From DASQPR01 sp963836775 (GTDB lineage: Bacteria; Actinomycetota; Actinomycetes; Mycobacteriales; Micromonosporaceae): a stretch of DNA of 64,000 nt. Below, piece by piece: positions 1 through 8,873 of the stretch (its first letter is position 1; each line of letters starts with the position of its first letter). A program made the translations under genes and the position numbers. The stretch lies in the NCBI GenBank assembly GCA_963836775.1, contig CAWIKR010000002.1, positions 1,054,001-1,118,000 of the forward strand, read 5' to 3'. The notes under the pieces were generated by a model. The model saw only the letters and a program-made list of their open reading frames with translations, did no database searches and was not told the origin of the DNA.

Positions 1-89
1 TGTCGGTGGTATCGACGAGCGACGCATCGATCCGTCATCGGTCGAATTTCGCAGCCGCCGGTAGCGTGGCGAGGACGAGCCGGGAGGTG

Positions 90-1007
90 ATGATGGCGGC
101 GACAGGATCCGACGACTGGCTGGAGGCCGCCTTCCAGGATCAGCGGCGATCGCTGCACGCGCACTGCTACCGGCTCGCGGGCAACGTCACCGACGCGGAT
201 GATCTCGTGCAGGAGACGTTCCTGCGCGCGTGGAAGAGCCGGAGTGCCTTCGAAGGCCGATCCTCGACACGGACCTGGCTCTACCGGATCGCCACCAACG
301 CCTTCCTGGATTCCCGCAAGGCCGCTGCACGCCGAACCATCCCGGCGAGCGACATCCTTGAATCGAGCACCGAGATCGGGCCATATCCCGACGCGCTGCT
401 CGACTCCGACCCCCAGTCGCACCACGCCGACGTCGAAGTGGTCGAGCTGGCGCTGATCGCGGCGCTCATGCACCTGCCGCCCCGGCAGCGGGCCGCGTTC
501 GTGCTCCGCGACGTCTCCGGCTGGAGACCGGCGGAGATCGCCGAGGCGCTGGAGGTGGCGGTTCCGGCCGCCAACAGCCTGGTGCAGCGGGCGCGCGACA
601 CGGTCCGCCGGCATGTCCCGGCCGACCCCCGAGACTGGCGCCGTCCGCACCTGACCGCGGCCGATAAGGAGATCCTGCGCCGATACCTGAGCACGAACGA
701 TCCCGAGGCGCTCAAGGATCTGCTCGCCGAAGACGTACGCATCACCATGCCACCCGACCCACCGGTCGTCGGCCGTGACGTGGTGGTGGAGTTCCTCAGC
801 CGGCCGCTGGACTGGCGCAGCTTCATGGCCTCGGCGAACGGGCGACCAGCGGCGATCAACTACCTGCGTACGCCGGGCCGCCCGCGTTACGAGGCATTGG
901 TCGTTGACGTGCTCCGTATCGTCGACGGCAAGATCGCGGAGAGCAACGCCTTCATCGGAGCCCAGCACGTCGCCGCCTTCGGGATGCCGCTCACGCTCGA
1001 TCCTTGA
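90..1007 (+). CDS. ECF sigma-70 factor with SnoaL-like C-terminal domain (SigG-like)
   Basis: This is an extracytoplasmic-function RNA polymerase sigma factor that should direct RNA polymerase to a specific promoter set. Region 2 (about residues 15-85) carries the AHCYRLAGNVTDADDLVQET core, and region 4 (about 125-185) carries LPPRQRAAFVLRDVSGW followed by the recognition helix. The last ~110 residues look like a SnoaL/NTF2 fold, as in SigG/ECF41-type factors, where the tail modulates activity without a classical anti-sigma gene; none is visible here. I place the start at the ATG at 90 (ATGATG doublet) because GGGAGG precedes it. The frame stays open upstream to position 6, so a longer form is possible. 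The stop lies inside a 27-bp tandem duplication. Confidence 0.9.
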   Translation: MMAATGSDDWLEAAFQDQRRSLHAHCYRLAGNVTDADDLVQETFLRAWKSRSAFEGRSSTRTWLYRIATNAFLDSRKAAARRTIPASDILESSTEIGPYPDALLDSDPQSHHADVEVVELALIAALMHLPPRQRAAFVLRDVSGWRPAEIAEALEVAVPAANSLVQRARDTVRRHVPADPRDWRRPHLTAADKEILRRYLSTNDPEALKDLLAEDVRITMPPDPPVVGRDVVVEFLSRPLDWRSFMASANGRPAAINYLRTPGRPRYEALVVDVLRIVDGKIAESNAFIGAQHVAAFGMPLTLDP

Positions 1008-1047
1008 TCGCGGCCCTTGACGCTCGATCCTTGATCGCGGCGCTTGA
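994..1047. repeat. 27-bp tandem duplication across the sigma-factor stop codon
   Basis: Two adjacent copies of a 27-bp unit beginning CGCTCGATCCTTGATCGCGG lie at 994-1020 and 1021-1047 and differ at one or two positions. The first copy contains the sigma factor's TGA, so the second copy is a duplicated 3' end outside the gene. A looser 15-16-bp GGAGGCCCG-type repeat follows at about 1060-1106. Confidence 0.85.
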
Positions 1048-1120
1048 CGGACGCCCGCGTTGCCGGAGGCCCGGGTTGTGGGAGGCCCGAGTTGTCGGAG
1101 GCACGAGGCACGATGCGGCT

Positions 1121-1981
1121 ATGCAGTTCTCTGTCGATGTTCCGAACTTCGGCGAATTCGCCGACCCGGAGACGTTCGCCGAAGTGGCCCGCCGCGCCGA
1201 GGACGCCGGATGGGATGGGCTGCTGGTCTGGGACCACGTCGTCGAGCAGAAGGACTTGCGCCGGGAGATCGCCGATCCGTGGATCCTGCTGACCGCCGCG
1301 GCGCTGTCAACGAGCCGGATCCGGCTGGGCACCGCGATCACGCCGGTGGCCCGGCGACGGCCGGCCAAGCTAGCCCGGGAGGTGACGACTCTGGACCGCC
1401 TCACCCGTGGCCGGATGATTCTCGGTGCCGGGCTCGGCGCGCCGGTGGAGGATGAATACGCGACCTTCGGCGACACCACCGACCTCCTGGTGCTCGCCGA
1501 GCGCCTGGATGAGGGCCTGCATGCGCTGGCTCGTCTCTGGTCCGGCGAGCCGGTCACCTTTCGGGGCAACCAGATCGCCCTCAACGATGTGGCCTTCCTG
1601 CCGACTCCGGTGCAGCGACCGCGGGTGCCGATCTGGATCGGCGGCCTCTGGCCCCACAAGGCGCCGATGCGCCGGGCCGCGCGCTGGGACGGGGCCATCC
1701 CGGTCATGGACGGCATGGAATCCGCCGGCCCGCCGGATGTCGACGAAGTGCGTGAGCTGGTGCGGTTCCTGTGCAACTGCCGGGCGGCGTATGGCCTCAC
1801 GGACGAGCCGTTCGACATCGTCATCGGCGGTGCCAGCGCTCCCAAAACCGCGCGTGATCAGGTCGGTCCGTTGGCAGACCTCGGAGTCACGTGGTGGGAC
1901 GAGCGGATGCCCTGGGGCGACGACCTGGATCGCGTCGAGCCGATCCTGCGCCGCATCGATGCCGGGCCGCCGCACCTCTGA
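1121..1981 (+). CDS. LLM-class flavin/F420-dependent oxidoreductase
   Basis: This 286-residue protein has the bacterial luciferase-like TIM-barrel fold. Diagnostic pieces are the N-terminal GWDGLLVWDHV, LGTAITPVARRRPAKLAREV, the GRMILGAGLGAP loop and PVQRPRVPIWIGG. Family members use reduced FMN or F420 to reduce or monooxygenate small substrates; the substrate cannot be read from sequence. I chose the ATG at 1121 because homology to the family begins there, although the frame is open from 1004. The gene follows the sigma factor in the same direction but is separated by repeats, so co-transcription is uncertain. Confidence 0.9.
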   Translation: MQFSVDVPNFGEFADPETFAEVARRAEDAGWDGLLVWDHVVEQKDLRREIADPWILLTAAALSTSRIRLGTAITPVARRRPAKLAREVTTLDRLTRGRMILGAGLGAPVEDEYATFGDTTDLLVLAERLDEGLHALARLWSGEPVTFRGNQIALNDVAFLPTPVQRPRVPIWIGGLWPHKAPMRRAARWDGAIPVMDGMESAGPPDVDEVRELVRFLCNCRAAYGLTDEPFDIVIGGASAPKTARDQVGPLADLGVTWWDERMPWGDDLDRVEPILRRIDAGPPHL

Positions 1982-2075
1982 CGGTGAGCGGCGCGGACCC
2001 GGCGTTCGGGCCGCAGACGGGCCGCCACACCTTTGACGGTGAGCGGCGCGGACCCGGCGTCCGGTGCCGGCAGAC
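1964..2075. repeat. 55-bp tandem duplication across the LLM oxidoreductase stop codon
   Basis: Two imperfect copies with a 55-bp period begin at 1964 and 2019. Both contain CACCTCTGACGG-like sequence followed by GAGCGGCGCGGACCCGGCGT. The first copy includes the stop codon of the oxidoreductase and the second repeats it downstream. The copies differ by a few substitutions and a small indel. Confidence 0.8.
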
Positions 2076-2081
2076 GTGCAG

Positions 2082-2112
2082 CGGCCCGCTCCCGATCAAC
2101 GGGAGCGGGCCG
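2082..2112. terminator. bidirectional hairpin terminator
   Basis: A perfect 12-bp stem (CGGCCCGCTCCC / GGGAGCGGGCCG) with a 7-nt loop sits between the converging ends of the LLM oxidoreductase and the phytase-like gene. There is no long T tract, which is common for actinobacterial terminators. Confidence 0.75.
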
Positions 2113-2147
2113 TCACTTGCTGTGCCGGCTACAACATGATGCGCCGA

Positions 2148-3998
2148 CTAGAACTTGATGGTGACCGTCGCAGTGCCCAGCACTACCGGGAGCTTCGCCA
2201 CGTCGACCTTGAGAACCTCGCCGTCGTCGACCACGCCGCTGGCATCCAGGGTCTTCTGGTGCACGAGGTATTTGCCACTCGACGACTTGACCGGTGCGCA
2301 CGCCGTCGTGTCGGACAGTCCCGACGCTTCGCACGCCGCCTCGTCCTGCCCGAGCAGGTGGTCCATGCCGAAGTCGCTGTCATTGGCAAGGTAGAGCGTC
2401 TTGCCGCCGTCCGCGGTCGCCACGCCCTCGATCTTGTCGTGGCTGAAGAACGCGCCCGACGGGTCGATCTGGTTGAGCACGCTGCCGATTTCCAGGTACG
2501 GCGTCTTGCTCACCGGCGTGATGCCGGCCTGTGCCAGCAGCAGTTCGGCCTTTGACGTGACCGCGTCACCAACGTAGGCGTCGATCGACTTCGGGCCGGA
2601 GCCGGTGGTGACGGTGTAACCCAACGGGTTCACGCCGTTGCCCTTGACGTCGGTAGCGCCGGTGAGGTCGATTTCGTAGAGATTCTTGAACGCCGCCAGG
2701 CCGGGCTCACCCTGATTGCCGTCCCGCTCATCGACGAGGAACTTGGTGCCGGACAGCGCGGTGATCTCGCTGACCGCACCGCCGGTCGTGGCTGGATTGT
2801 TGAGCAGGTAGACGTACTCGCGGGTGGCCTTCGTCTTGAGGTCCACGGTCACGATCCGCACCGGAGCGACGTTCGCCGGCTTGATGGTCTTGCCTTTGGC
2901 ATCGGTGCCGTAGTCAGGCACCGTGAGCGCGGACTGCATGATGCCGACCAGCGTGCGGCCATCCGGCGTGACGGTCAGGCCCTCCATGCCCTTGTTCTTC
3001 GTACGCAGCTTCAGCTCCAGCGGCAGCGGATGCGCCGCGTCGACCAGGTGACCGGCGTCGGCGCCCCATGGCGAGAGCCGCTCGATCTCTTTGCCGTTCT
3101 TGTCGAAGTGCGTGATGAAGGGGCCGTACTCGTCGGAGACCCAGAAGGTGCCGTCGCGCAGGGCGACCAGGCCCTCCGAGTCGTAGCCATTGTCCGGGTT
3201 CAGCGTCACCGCCGGGTTGCTGCCCGGCACGGTGTAGAGCTGCGCCGGGTCGATCTGGTTGCCGTAGAGGTCCTCGGTCTTCTCCGTGCTCGCGGCGGAC
3301 TTGGTGACCGGGTTCGCCAGGCCGTTGTATGGCGTGCCGTCGGGCGCCTTCAGACCGATCGTCTCCTGCAGTATGGCCTTGCCGCCGACCATCTGGAACA
3401 GGCCGATTTGCGGGTTGAAGGTCGGGTCCAGGAACACCTTCTCACCCAGCGGGCCGTCGTCATCGGCGTTCGGGCCGCGGTCGGTCACGCCGTAGAACCA
3501 TCCCGCCTTGCCCGGCACGGCGACGAAGGACGATCCGAAACCGCCGCCGGAGATCAGGGCGGTCGTGCCGTTCAGGCCCTCGAGGCCGCCGAGCGACGGG
3601 ATCTTGTCCGCACCGGGCACCGCGTCCTTGTAGAGCGTGACAGCATCGGTCGCGGTGTAGGTGAAGTGCAGAGTGCCGTGGCTGCCGGCGACCGCCGGCG
3701 TGAAGCTGTATGACCCGTCGGCCTTCACCGTCAGGGTGCCCGCGGCCGGATTGTCGAGACCACTGGTGCGTACGACGGCTGTTGCGCCGGAGTCGTTGGC
3801 AAGGAGGTCGCCGGTCACGACGCCACCGCTGTGCGGGCCGGCCGTGCCGTAGTCAGCGTGAACCGCAAATGGGTGCGACTGCGCAGCCCACCACCCGAAC
3901 GGGTCAGCCCAGGCAGTTCCGACAGACGTTAAGACGAGGGCGGCTGCCGTGCCGCCGATGACTACTGCCCGCTTCCGGGCGAGGAGATTGAAGCGCAT
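2148..3998 (-). CDS. secreted phytase/esterase-like beta-propeller protein with an Ig-like N-terminal domain
   Basis: The 616-residue product starts with a classical signal peptide (MRFNLLARKRAVVIGG, a hydrophobic stretch, then a TAWA cleavage region). Residues ~40-120 resemble the tandem cadherin/VCBS-type fold (GVVTGDLLANDSG, GTLTVKADGSYSFTP). The remainder matches the 'esterase-like activity of phytase' family: VTDRGPNAD, NGYDSEGLVALRDGTFWVSDEYGP, GMEGLTVTPDGRTL. It is probably an extracellular enzyme acting on phosphate or sugar esters; the actual substrate is unknown. I chose the ATG at 3998 because it begins the signal peptide, although the frame is open to 4121. It is divergent from the helicase gene. 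Confidence 0.85.
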   Translation of the reverse strand: MRFNLLARKRAVVIGGTAAALVLTSVGTAWADPFGWWAAQSHPFAVHADYGTAGPHSGGVVTGDLLANDSGATAVVRTSGLDNPAAGTLTVKADGSYSFTPAVAGSHGTLHFTYTATDAVTLYKDAVPGADKIPSLGGLEGLNGTTALISGGGFGSSFVAVPGKAGWFYGVTDRGPNADDDGPLGEKVFLDPTFNPQIGLFQMVGGKAILQETIGLKAPDGTPYNGLANPVTKSAASTEKTEDLYGNQIDPAQLYTVPGSNPAVTLNPDNGYDSEGLVALRDGTFWVSDEYGPFITHFDKNGKEIERLSPWGADAGHLVDAAHPLPLELKLRTKNKGMEGLTVTPDGRTLVGIMQSALTVPDYGTDAKGKTIKPANVAPVRIVTVDLKTKATREYVYLLNNPATTGGAVSEITALSGTKFLVDERDGNQGEPGLAAFKNLYEIDLTGATDVKGNGVNPLGYTVTTGSGPKSIDAYVGDAVTSKAELLLAQAGITPVSKTPYLEIGSVLNQIDPSGAFFSHDKIEGVATADGGKTLYLANDSDFGMDHLLGQDEAACEASGLSDTTACAPVKSSSGKYLVHQKTLDASGVVDDGEVLKVDVAKLPVVLGTATVTIKF

Positions 3999-4190
3999 AC
4001 CGGAAGCCAAACCGCGGCAGGCGTACGCGAGGTGACCGCAACATGTCGTGTTCCGGGCGAGCGTCAAAACCAAGGCTCGCGGTCCGGCAGAACGCACCAG
4101 ATCGGCGCTCGGATAGATCACTAAACCGGATGGGCCGGAGGGCTGATTCCCCTTCCGCCATCTCCATCATAACGAAAGGTCAAGCCATCG

Positions 4191-4214
4191 AAAATCAGCC
4201 TGGATGCTGATTTT
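4191..4214. promoter_or_regulatory. perfect inverted repeat in a divergent intergenic region
   Basis: AAAATCAGC and GCTGATTTT are perfect 9-bp arms separated by 6 bp, in an unusually AT-rich patch of the 280-bp region between the phytase-like gene and the helicase. Dyad length and spacing would suit a dimeric repressor operator. No cognate regulator is adjacent. Confidence 0.5.
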
Positions 4215-4278
4215 ATGAGCCTGACCAGGACATATCCTCGACAAGCCCGCGAAGAGTACGCCCGGCAGAGGGGGGCCC

Positions 4279-6348
4279 GTGTCCGAGGCAGAACGCCAGA
4301 TCGCGATCGAGCAGCAGGTAGTCGACAAGGTTTACGAACGTCTGGAGGTCATGCGCGCGCAAACAAAGGAGCTGACCGACGAGGGGCACAGCCGTGCCAC
4401 GTCCGGTCCACTCACCGGCCTGGTCGAGCGCGACGCGATGGTGCTGCGCGCGGCCGTCCGGATGTCCGATCTGAACAGTCAGGAGGAGGGCATCGTCTTC
4501 GGCCGGCTGGACTTCGATGACGGCTACACCTATCGGGTCGGCCGGTTGGGCGTACGCGACGAGGACCGGGAGCCGCTGGTCGTGGATTGGCGCGCACCGG
4601 CGGCGGCGCCGTTCTACCGGGCCACGCCCGGCGAACCGCTGGGCGTGGACCGCCGGCGGGTCATCATCTGCGAGGGCCCGAAGGTGGTGGGGCTCGACGA
4701 CGAGGTGCTGTCCAAGAAGGATGTCGATGGCGTGGTCGGCGAGGGTGCCCTGCTCCGATCGCTGACCCGGGAGCGCGGCGCGCACATGCGCGACATCGTC
4801 ACGACGATCCAGCGCGAGCAGGACGAGGCGATCCGCGCACCGGCTCATGGCGTCACCCTGATCACCGGCGGTCCGGGCACCGGCAAGACCCAGGTGGCCC
4901 TGCACCGGGCCGCTTACCTTCTCTACACCGATCGCGGCAAGTTCTCGGACGGCCGCGTGCTGGTAGTCGGCCCGTCGACGGTGTTCACCGAATACATCGG
5001 CCGGGTGCTGCCCGGACTCGGCGAGGACAGCGTGCACCTGCGCGCGATCGGCGAGCTGTTCGAGGGCGTCACCGCGACCCGCCGGGACCCGGCCAAGGTG
5101 GCCAAGACCAAGGGCGACCTCCGCATGGTGCAGGTGCTCAGCGACCTGGCCTGGGACACGCCGCCGCACGCGCCCGATCACCTGGGCACTCTGAGCGCCG
5201 ACGACCTGGCGAACGCCCGTCTCGACATCCGGAAGCGCTGCGAGGCCGACGGCATCAAACCCAATGCGGGCCGGGCTGTCGCCGCAGAGGTGCTCGCCGA
5301 GCTGATGAACGGCAAGGAGGTTCCGGAGGCGTTCCTCAACGTCTGGTGGCCGTCGCTGACACCGCAGGACGTTCTCCCCGCTCAGAACGGGGAATGGACA
5401 GTCGATGACGTGCCGCTGCTCGACGAACTCGCCGAGATTCTGGGCCCGCCGGAAAAGCCGAAGGCAACGTCGCCCGAGTGGAAGTTGCGAGAGCTGAGCA
5501 GCGGCGCCCGGCTGGCTGAGACGTTCGTGCTGAGCTGGAGCCTCAATGACGGCTGGCAGCTGTTCGCGCCCGGCCTGTCCACCCCGATCGCGCAGTCCGG
5601 GCAGCTCATCGACAACAACGGCTACTGGGCCGCACAGCGCTGGGCGGCCGCGATCATCCTGCGCGAGGGCCACAAGGTCACCGGCTGGTCCGACGGCTTC
5701 GACCCGTACGGCGAGGAGGGTTACGTGCCGGTGCTGGCCGAGCCGCTGCCGGTGGCCGTGGCCGAGGAGCCGGTCGAGGACGTATACCTGCACGTCATCC
5801 TCGACGAGGCCCAGGATCTCTCGCCGATGGAGTGTCGAATGATCGCCCGCCGAGCCGCCCACGCTTCGATGACCATCGTGGGTGACCTTGGTCAGGCCAC
5901 CCATCCGCTGGCCGTCGAGTCCTGGCCGGAGCTGGTCCAGCGGCTGGGCAAGCGCGAGGTGAGGATGCTCGACCTGCCCACCGGATACCGGGTGCCGCAG
6001 GTCATCGCCGACTTTGCGGCTCAGGCCCTGGCACCCGGAATCGAGCCGACCCGGTCCTTCCGGCCCGGCGGCACCCTGGAGATCCGGCATGTGGAGGACC
6101 TGGCCACCGCGGTCTCGGCCGAGCACGGTGCGGTGATCGCCGCGGACGCGATCGCCGAATCTCTGGGCGCCATCCCGGTGAGCCAGGTGAAGGGCCTGGA
6201 GTACGACCGAGTGGTGCTGGTCGAGCCGGCCGACATCGTCGCCGCCGAGCCCCGCGGCATGAGCCGGCTCTATGTCGCCCTCACGCGGGCGGTCGCCGAG
6301 CTGGTGATCCTGCACAGTAAGCCACTGCCGGCCACGATCGCGCCATGA
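4279..6348 (+). CDS. HelD/HelR-type superfamily 1 helicase-like ATPase (RNA polymerase recycling)
   Basis: This 689-residue SF1 ATPase has an N-terminal helical arm (residues ~1-60, rich in E/R/Q, probably a coiled coil), Walker A GGPGTGKT at 197-204, the Walker B motif ILDEAQDLSPME near 510, and C-terminal motifs KGLEYDRVVLVEP and MSRLYVALTRA. Its length and the VDWRAPAAAPFYRATP segment fit HelD/HelR, which removes stalled RNA polymerase from DNA; actinobacterial HelR can also confer rifamycin tolerance. I saw no obvious rifamycin-associated element upstream. The start is the GTG at 4279 preceded by a G-rich Shine-Dalgarno. It is monocistronic, divergent from the secreted phytase-like gene. 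Confidence 0.85.
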   Translation: MSEAERQIAIEQQVVDKVYERLEVMRAQTKELTDEGHSRATSGPLTGLVERDAMVLRAAVRMSDLNSQEEGIVFGRLDFDDGYTYRVGRLGVRDEDREPLVVDWRAPAAAPFYRATPGEPLGVDRRRVIICEGPKVVGLDDEVLSKKDVDGVVGEGALLRSLTRERGAHMRDIVTTIQREQDEAIRAPAHGVTLITGGPGTGKTQVALHRAAYLLYTDRGKFSDGRVLVVGPSTVFTEYIGRVLPGLGEDSVHLRAIGELFEGVTATRRDPAKVAKTKGDLRMVQVLSDLAWDTPPHAPDHLGTLSADDLANARLDIRKRCEADGIKPNAGRAVAAEVLAELMNGKEVPEAFLNVWWPSLTPQDVLPAQNGEWTVDDVPLLDELAEILGPPEKPKATSPEWKLRELSSGARLAETFVLSWSLNDGWQLFAPGLSTPIAQSGQLIDNNGYWAAQRWAAAIILREGHKVTGWSDGFDPYGEEGYVPVLAEPLPVAVAEEPVEDVYLHVILDEAQDLSPMECRMIARRAAHASMTIVGDLGQATHPLAVESWPELVQRLGKREVRMLDLPTGYRVPQVIADFAAQALAPGIEPTRSFRPGGTLEIRHVEDLATAVSAEHGAVIAADAIAESLGAIPVSQVKGLEYDRVVLVEPADIVAAEPRGMSRLYVALTRAVAELVILHSKPLPATIAP

Positions 6349-6477
6349 CCTTTTGGCGCGGCCGGCGATGCACGTCGGAGAGCCGTCGGACAGTTCCGCT
6401 GCATCTGGCCGTGAACCCGGCCCCTACCCCCGGCGTGGTCCAGGCAGCGCCCGCCGAGACCTTCTCGCCATCGGCGG

Positions 6478-7380
6478 TCAGGCGTCGGGCCGGGCGCCCC
6501 GGGTGGCACCAGCCGACGCGGCCACCACGCACAGCACCGCGATCCACTGCGACCAATGCAACGATTCCTGGAGCACGACGAGACCGATGAGGGCGGCCAT
6601 GGCGGGTTCGAGGCTCATCAGGATGCCGAAGACGCGCGGTGGGATCTTGCGAAGAGCTTCCAGATCCAGCGAGTACGGGATCACCGACGACAGCAGCGCC
6701 ACACCGAATCCCGCCACCAGAACCCACGGCTGGACCAGCGCCGTACCGCTTTCAGCCACCCCGAATGGCACCGCCACCAGCGCGGCGACCGCCATTCCCA
6801 GAGCCAGGCCATTGCCTTCCGCGGTGTGGCGGCCCAGGGCCGCGCCGATCAGGATGTAAATGCCCCAGCACGCCCCCGCGGCGATCGCGAACAGAAAGCC
6901 GGCACGGTTGAGGTCGCCGCGGCCCTCCATCAGCAGGATCACACCGCCTGCCGCGAGGAGCGCCCAGAACGCGTCCAGCCATCGCCTCGACCCGGCCATA
7001 GCGACCGCGAGGGGTCCCAGGAATTCGATGGTCACCGCGATCCCCAGCGGGATCCGGGCGAGCGCGAGATAGAAGCACAGGTTCATCGAGCCGAGAGTCA
7101 CGCCGTAGCCGAGCACCACCGCCCACGTGCGACGACTCATCCGCAGTGACGGCCGCCACACGAGCATCAGCACCGCCGCCGCGAAGAACAGGCGCAACGC
7201 GACCGTCCCGAAGCTGCCCACTTCGCCGAACAGGTGCTTGGCCAGTGCCGAGCCCAACTGAACGCTGACGATGCCGAGCATTACCAGTGCCGTTGGCGGG
7301 ATCGGACCGAGGGTGCGTCCAGCCAGCGTGGTCACCGGGGACTGGTGGCCCTTGATCCTGTCGACGTCTACGGCGGCCAT
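6478..7380 (-). CDS. EamA/DMT-family transporter (RhtA-like)
   Basis: This 300-residue integral membrane protein has about ten hydrophobic helices arranged as two EamA repeats. The second repeat ends with FGILMSLEPAMAALIGLVVLQE, a signature of the RhtA branch of drug/metabolite transporters. Relatives export amino acids or other metabolites; the substrate is not known here. The ATG at 7380 is chosen because residues upstream of it in the open frame (to 7464) look non-coding. It converges on the helicase with a 129-bp gap in which I see no clear terminator. Confidence 0.87.
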   Translation of the reverse strand: MAAVDVDRIKGHQSPVTTLAGRTLGPIPPTALVMLGIVSVQLGSALAKHLFGEVGSFGTVALRLFFAAAVLMLVWRPSLRMSRRTWAVVLGYGVTLGSMNLCFYLALARIPLGIAVTIEFLGPLAVAMAGSRRWLDAFWALLAAGGVILLMEGRGDLNRAGFLFAIAAGACWGIYILIGAALGRHTAEGNGLALGMAVAALVAVPFGVAESGTALVQPWVLVAGFGVALLSSVIPYSLDLEALRKIPPRVFGILMSLEPAMAALIGLVVLQESLHWSQWIAVLCVVAASAGATRGARPDA

Positions 7381-7526
7381 GCGTGGATCATTGACGATCG
7401 GACACCGCGTGTCACCTGACGCCCCACAGACGCTCAAGCAGCCGCACGGAGTGAAGGACATCATCGAAGTCCACAGCTGATGTCGTGCCTAGCGGGACCC
7501 GCGACCCATGTGACCCATAACTGTCA

Positions 7527-8732
7527 GTGGTGATCGTTACGGTGGCGTCCGTGATTGAGACAGTGGACGCCGGCGCAGTTGGTTTCGACGCGGCCGCCCT
7601 TGCACGCATTGATGACTGGCTGCGTGAGAAGGTCGCGGCCGGGATGATGCCCGGATATCAGCTCGTGGTGAGCCGCCGGGGCGAGATCGCACACGCTAGC
7701 GCGCACGGACTCCGCGATATCGAAGCCGGGCTGCCGGTTATCGACGACACCCTCTGGCGGATCTACTCGATGACCAAGCCGGTGGTCGCCGTCGCCGCGA
7801 TGATGCTGTGGGAGCAGGGCCACTTCCAGCTCACTGACGAGATCAGCCGCTGGCTGCCGGAGTTCGCGTCAATGCGCGTGTACGACAGCGAATGGCGCGA
7901 CCACCCAGCCACCGAACCCATCCGGGTCTGGCACCTGCTGACCCATACCTCCGGGCTCACCTACCACTTCATGCTGCCCCCGGACGCCGGACTGACCTAC
8001 CCGACCTGGGGTCCGGACACTGATTCTGCCGAGATGGTCCGCCAGTGGGCGGCCCGGCCGCTCATGTTCGAGCCCGGCACCCACTGGGGCTACTCGGTGG
8101 CGACCGACGTCCTCGGCCACCTGATCGAGGTCATCAGCGGGCGGACTCTTGCCGAGTTCATCGCCGATCGCATCGCCCGACCACTCGGCATGACGGATCT
8201 GCGCTGGTGGGACGAGACACCGGGCCGGCTGGCAGCGGCGTACGGGACCGGACTGCACCCCTCGCCCGAGACCGATGCGTTCGGCCGCACCGAACCTTCC
8301 GCGTACAGCGGTGGTGGCGGCTTGCTGTCCACCGCCGCCGACTACCAGCGATTCACCGCCAGCCTGCTCGGCCACGGTCCGCGGCTGCTCGGACCCCGCA
8401 CCATCGCGTTCATGGCGCGCAACCACCTGCCCGGCGGGCTGGACATCCCGACGCTTTCGCTGCCGTACAACCGCAACCCCAATATGGCCGGCATCGGTCA
8501 CGGTCTCGGAGTCGGCGTCTGGGTCGACCCGATCCCCGGCCGCGTCCCGATGTCCGCCGGCGCCTACTACTGGGGTGGCGCGGCCAGCACCGTGTTCTGG
8601 ATCGATCCGGCCGAAGACCTGTCGGTCGAGTTCTACACGCAGGTTGTTCCGTCGATCGAGCAGGACATCCGGCCGACGCTCGCCTCACTGGTTTACGCGG
8701 CAATCGCCGACCGGTGTGTCCCGGGACGTTAG
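7527..8732 (+). CDS. serine hydrolase of the beta-lactamase class C / esterase family
   Basis: The product (401 aa) has the penicillin-binding fold. The catalytic SxxK is SMTK at residues 81-84, a tyrosine motif lies in HWGYSVATD, and YWGGAASTVFWIDP provides the C-terminal box. No signal peptide is evident, so it is probably cytoplasmic, like EstB-type esterases, rather than a resistance beta-lactamase. Two GTG starts are possible, at 7527 and 7551; the second would shorten the leader by eight residues. It stands alone, with transporter genes pointing away on its left and toward it on its right. Confidence 0.88.
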   Translation: MVIVTVASVIETVDAGAVGFDAAALARIDDWLREKVAAGMMPGYQLVVSRRGEIAHASAHGLRDIEAGLPVIDDTLWRIYSMTKPVVAVAAMMLWEQGHFQLTDEISRWLPEFASMRVYDSEWRDHPATEPIRVWHLLTHTSGLTYHFMLPPDAGLTYPTWGPDTDSAEMVRQWAARPLMFEPGTHWGYSVATDVLGHLIEVISGRTLAEFIADRIARPLGMTDLRWWDETPGRLAAAYGTGLHPSPETDAFGRTEPSAYSGGGGLLSTAADYQRFTASLLGHGPRLLGPRTIAFMARNHLPGGLDIPTLSLPYNRNPNMAGIGHGLGVGVWVDPIPGRVPMSAGAYYWGGAASTVFWIDPAEDLSVEFYTQVVPSIEQDIRPTLASLVYAAIADRCVPGR

Positions 8733-8873
8733 GGCGATCGGCGGCCAGATCGCGGATCTGACCAGACTCGGTCGGGATTTGGCGGACGGCGACGGTTCAG
8801 CGCTGGGCTGAGGACCCGTGAGGAGCTCGGGCAAGTCGCTGTATCTGCTTGGGCCACGACCGGCCCGCGGAGA

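Noticed and set aside
4215..4278. Rifamycin-associated element upstream of the HelR-like gene
   Set aside because: No convincing match to the known inverted element was seen; only an unrelated AT-rich dyad lies nearby.
4213..6315. A 700-codon minus-strand frame opposite the HelR-like gene
   Set aside because: It mirrors the codon structure of the real helicase gene and shows no recognisable domain.
7527..8732. Antibiotic-resistance beta-lactamase
   Set aside because: It has SxxK and the fold but no signal peptide and no clear YxN/KTG pair; an esterase or peptidase role is likelier.
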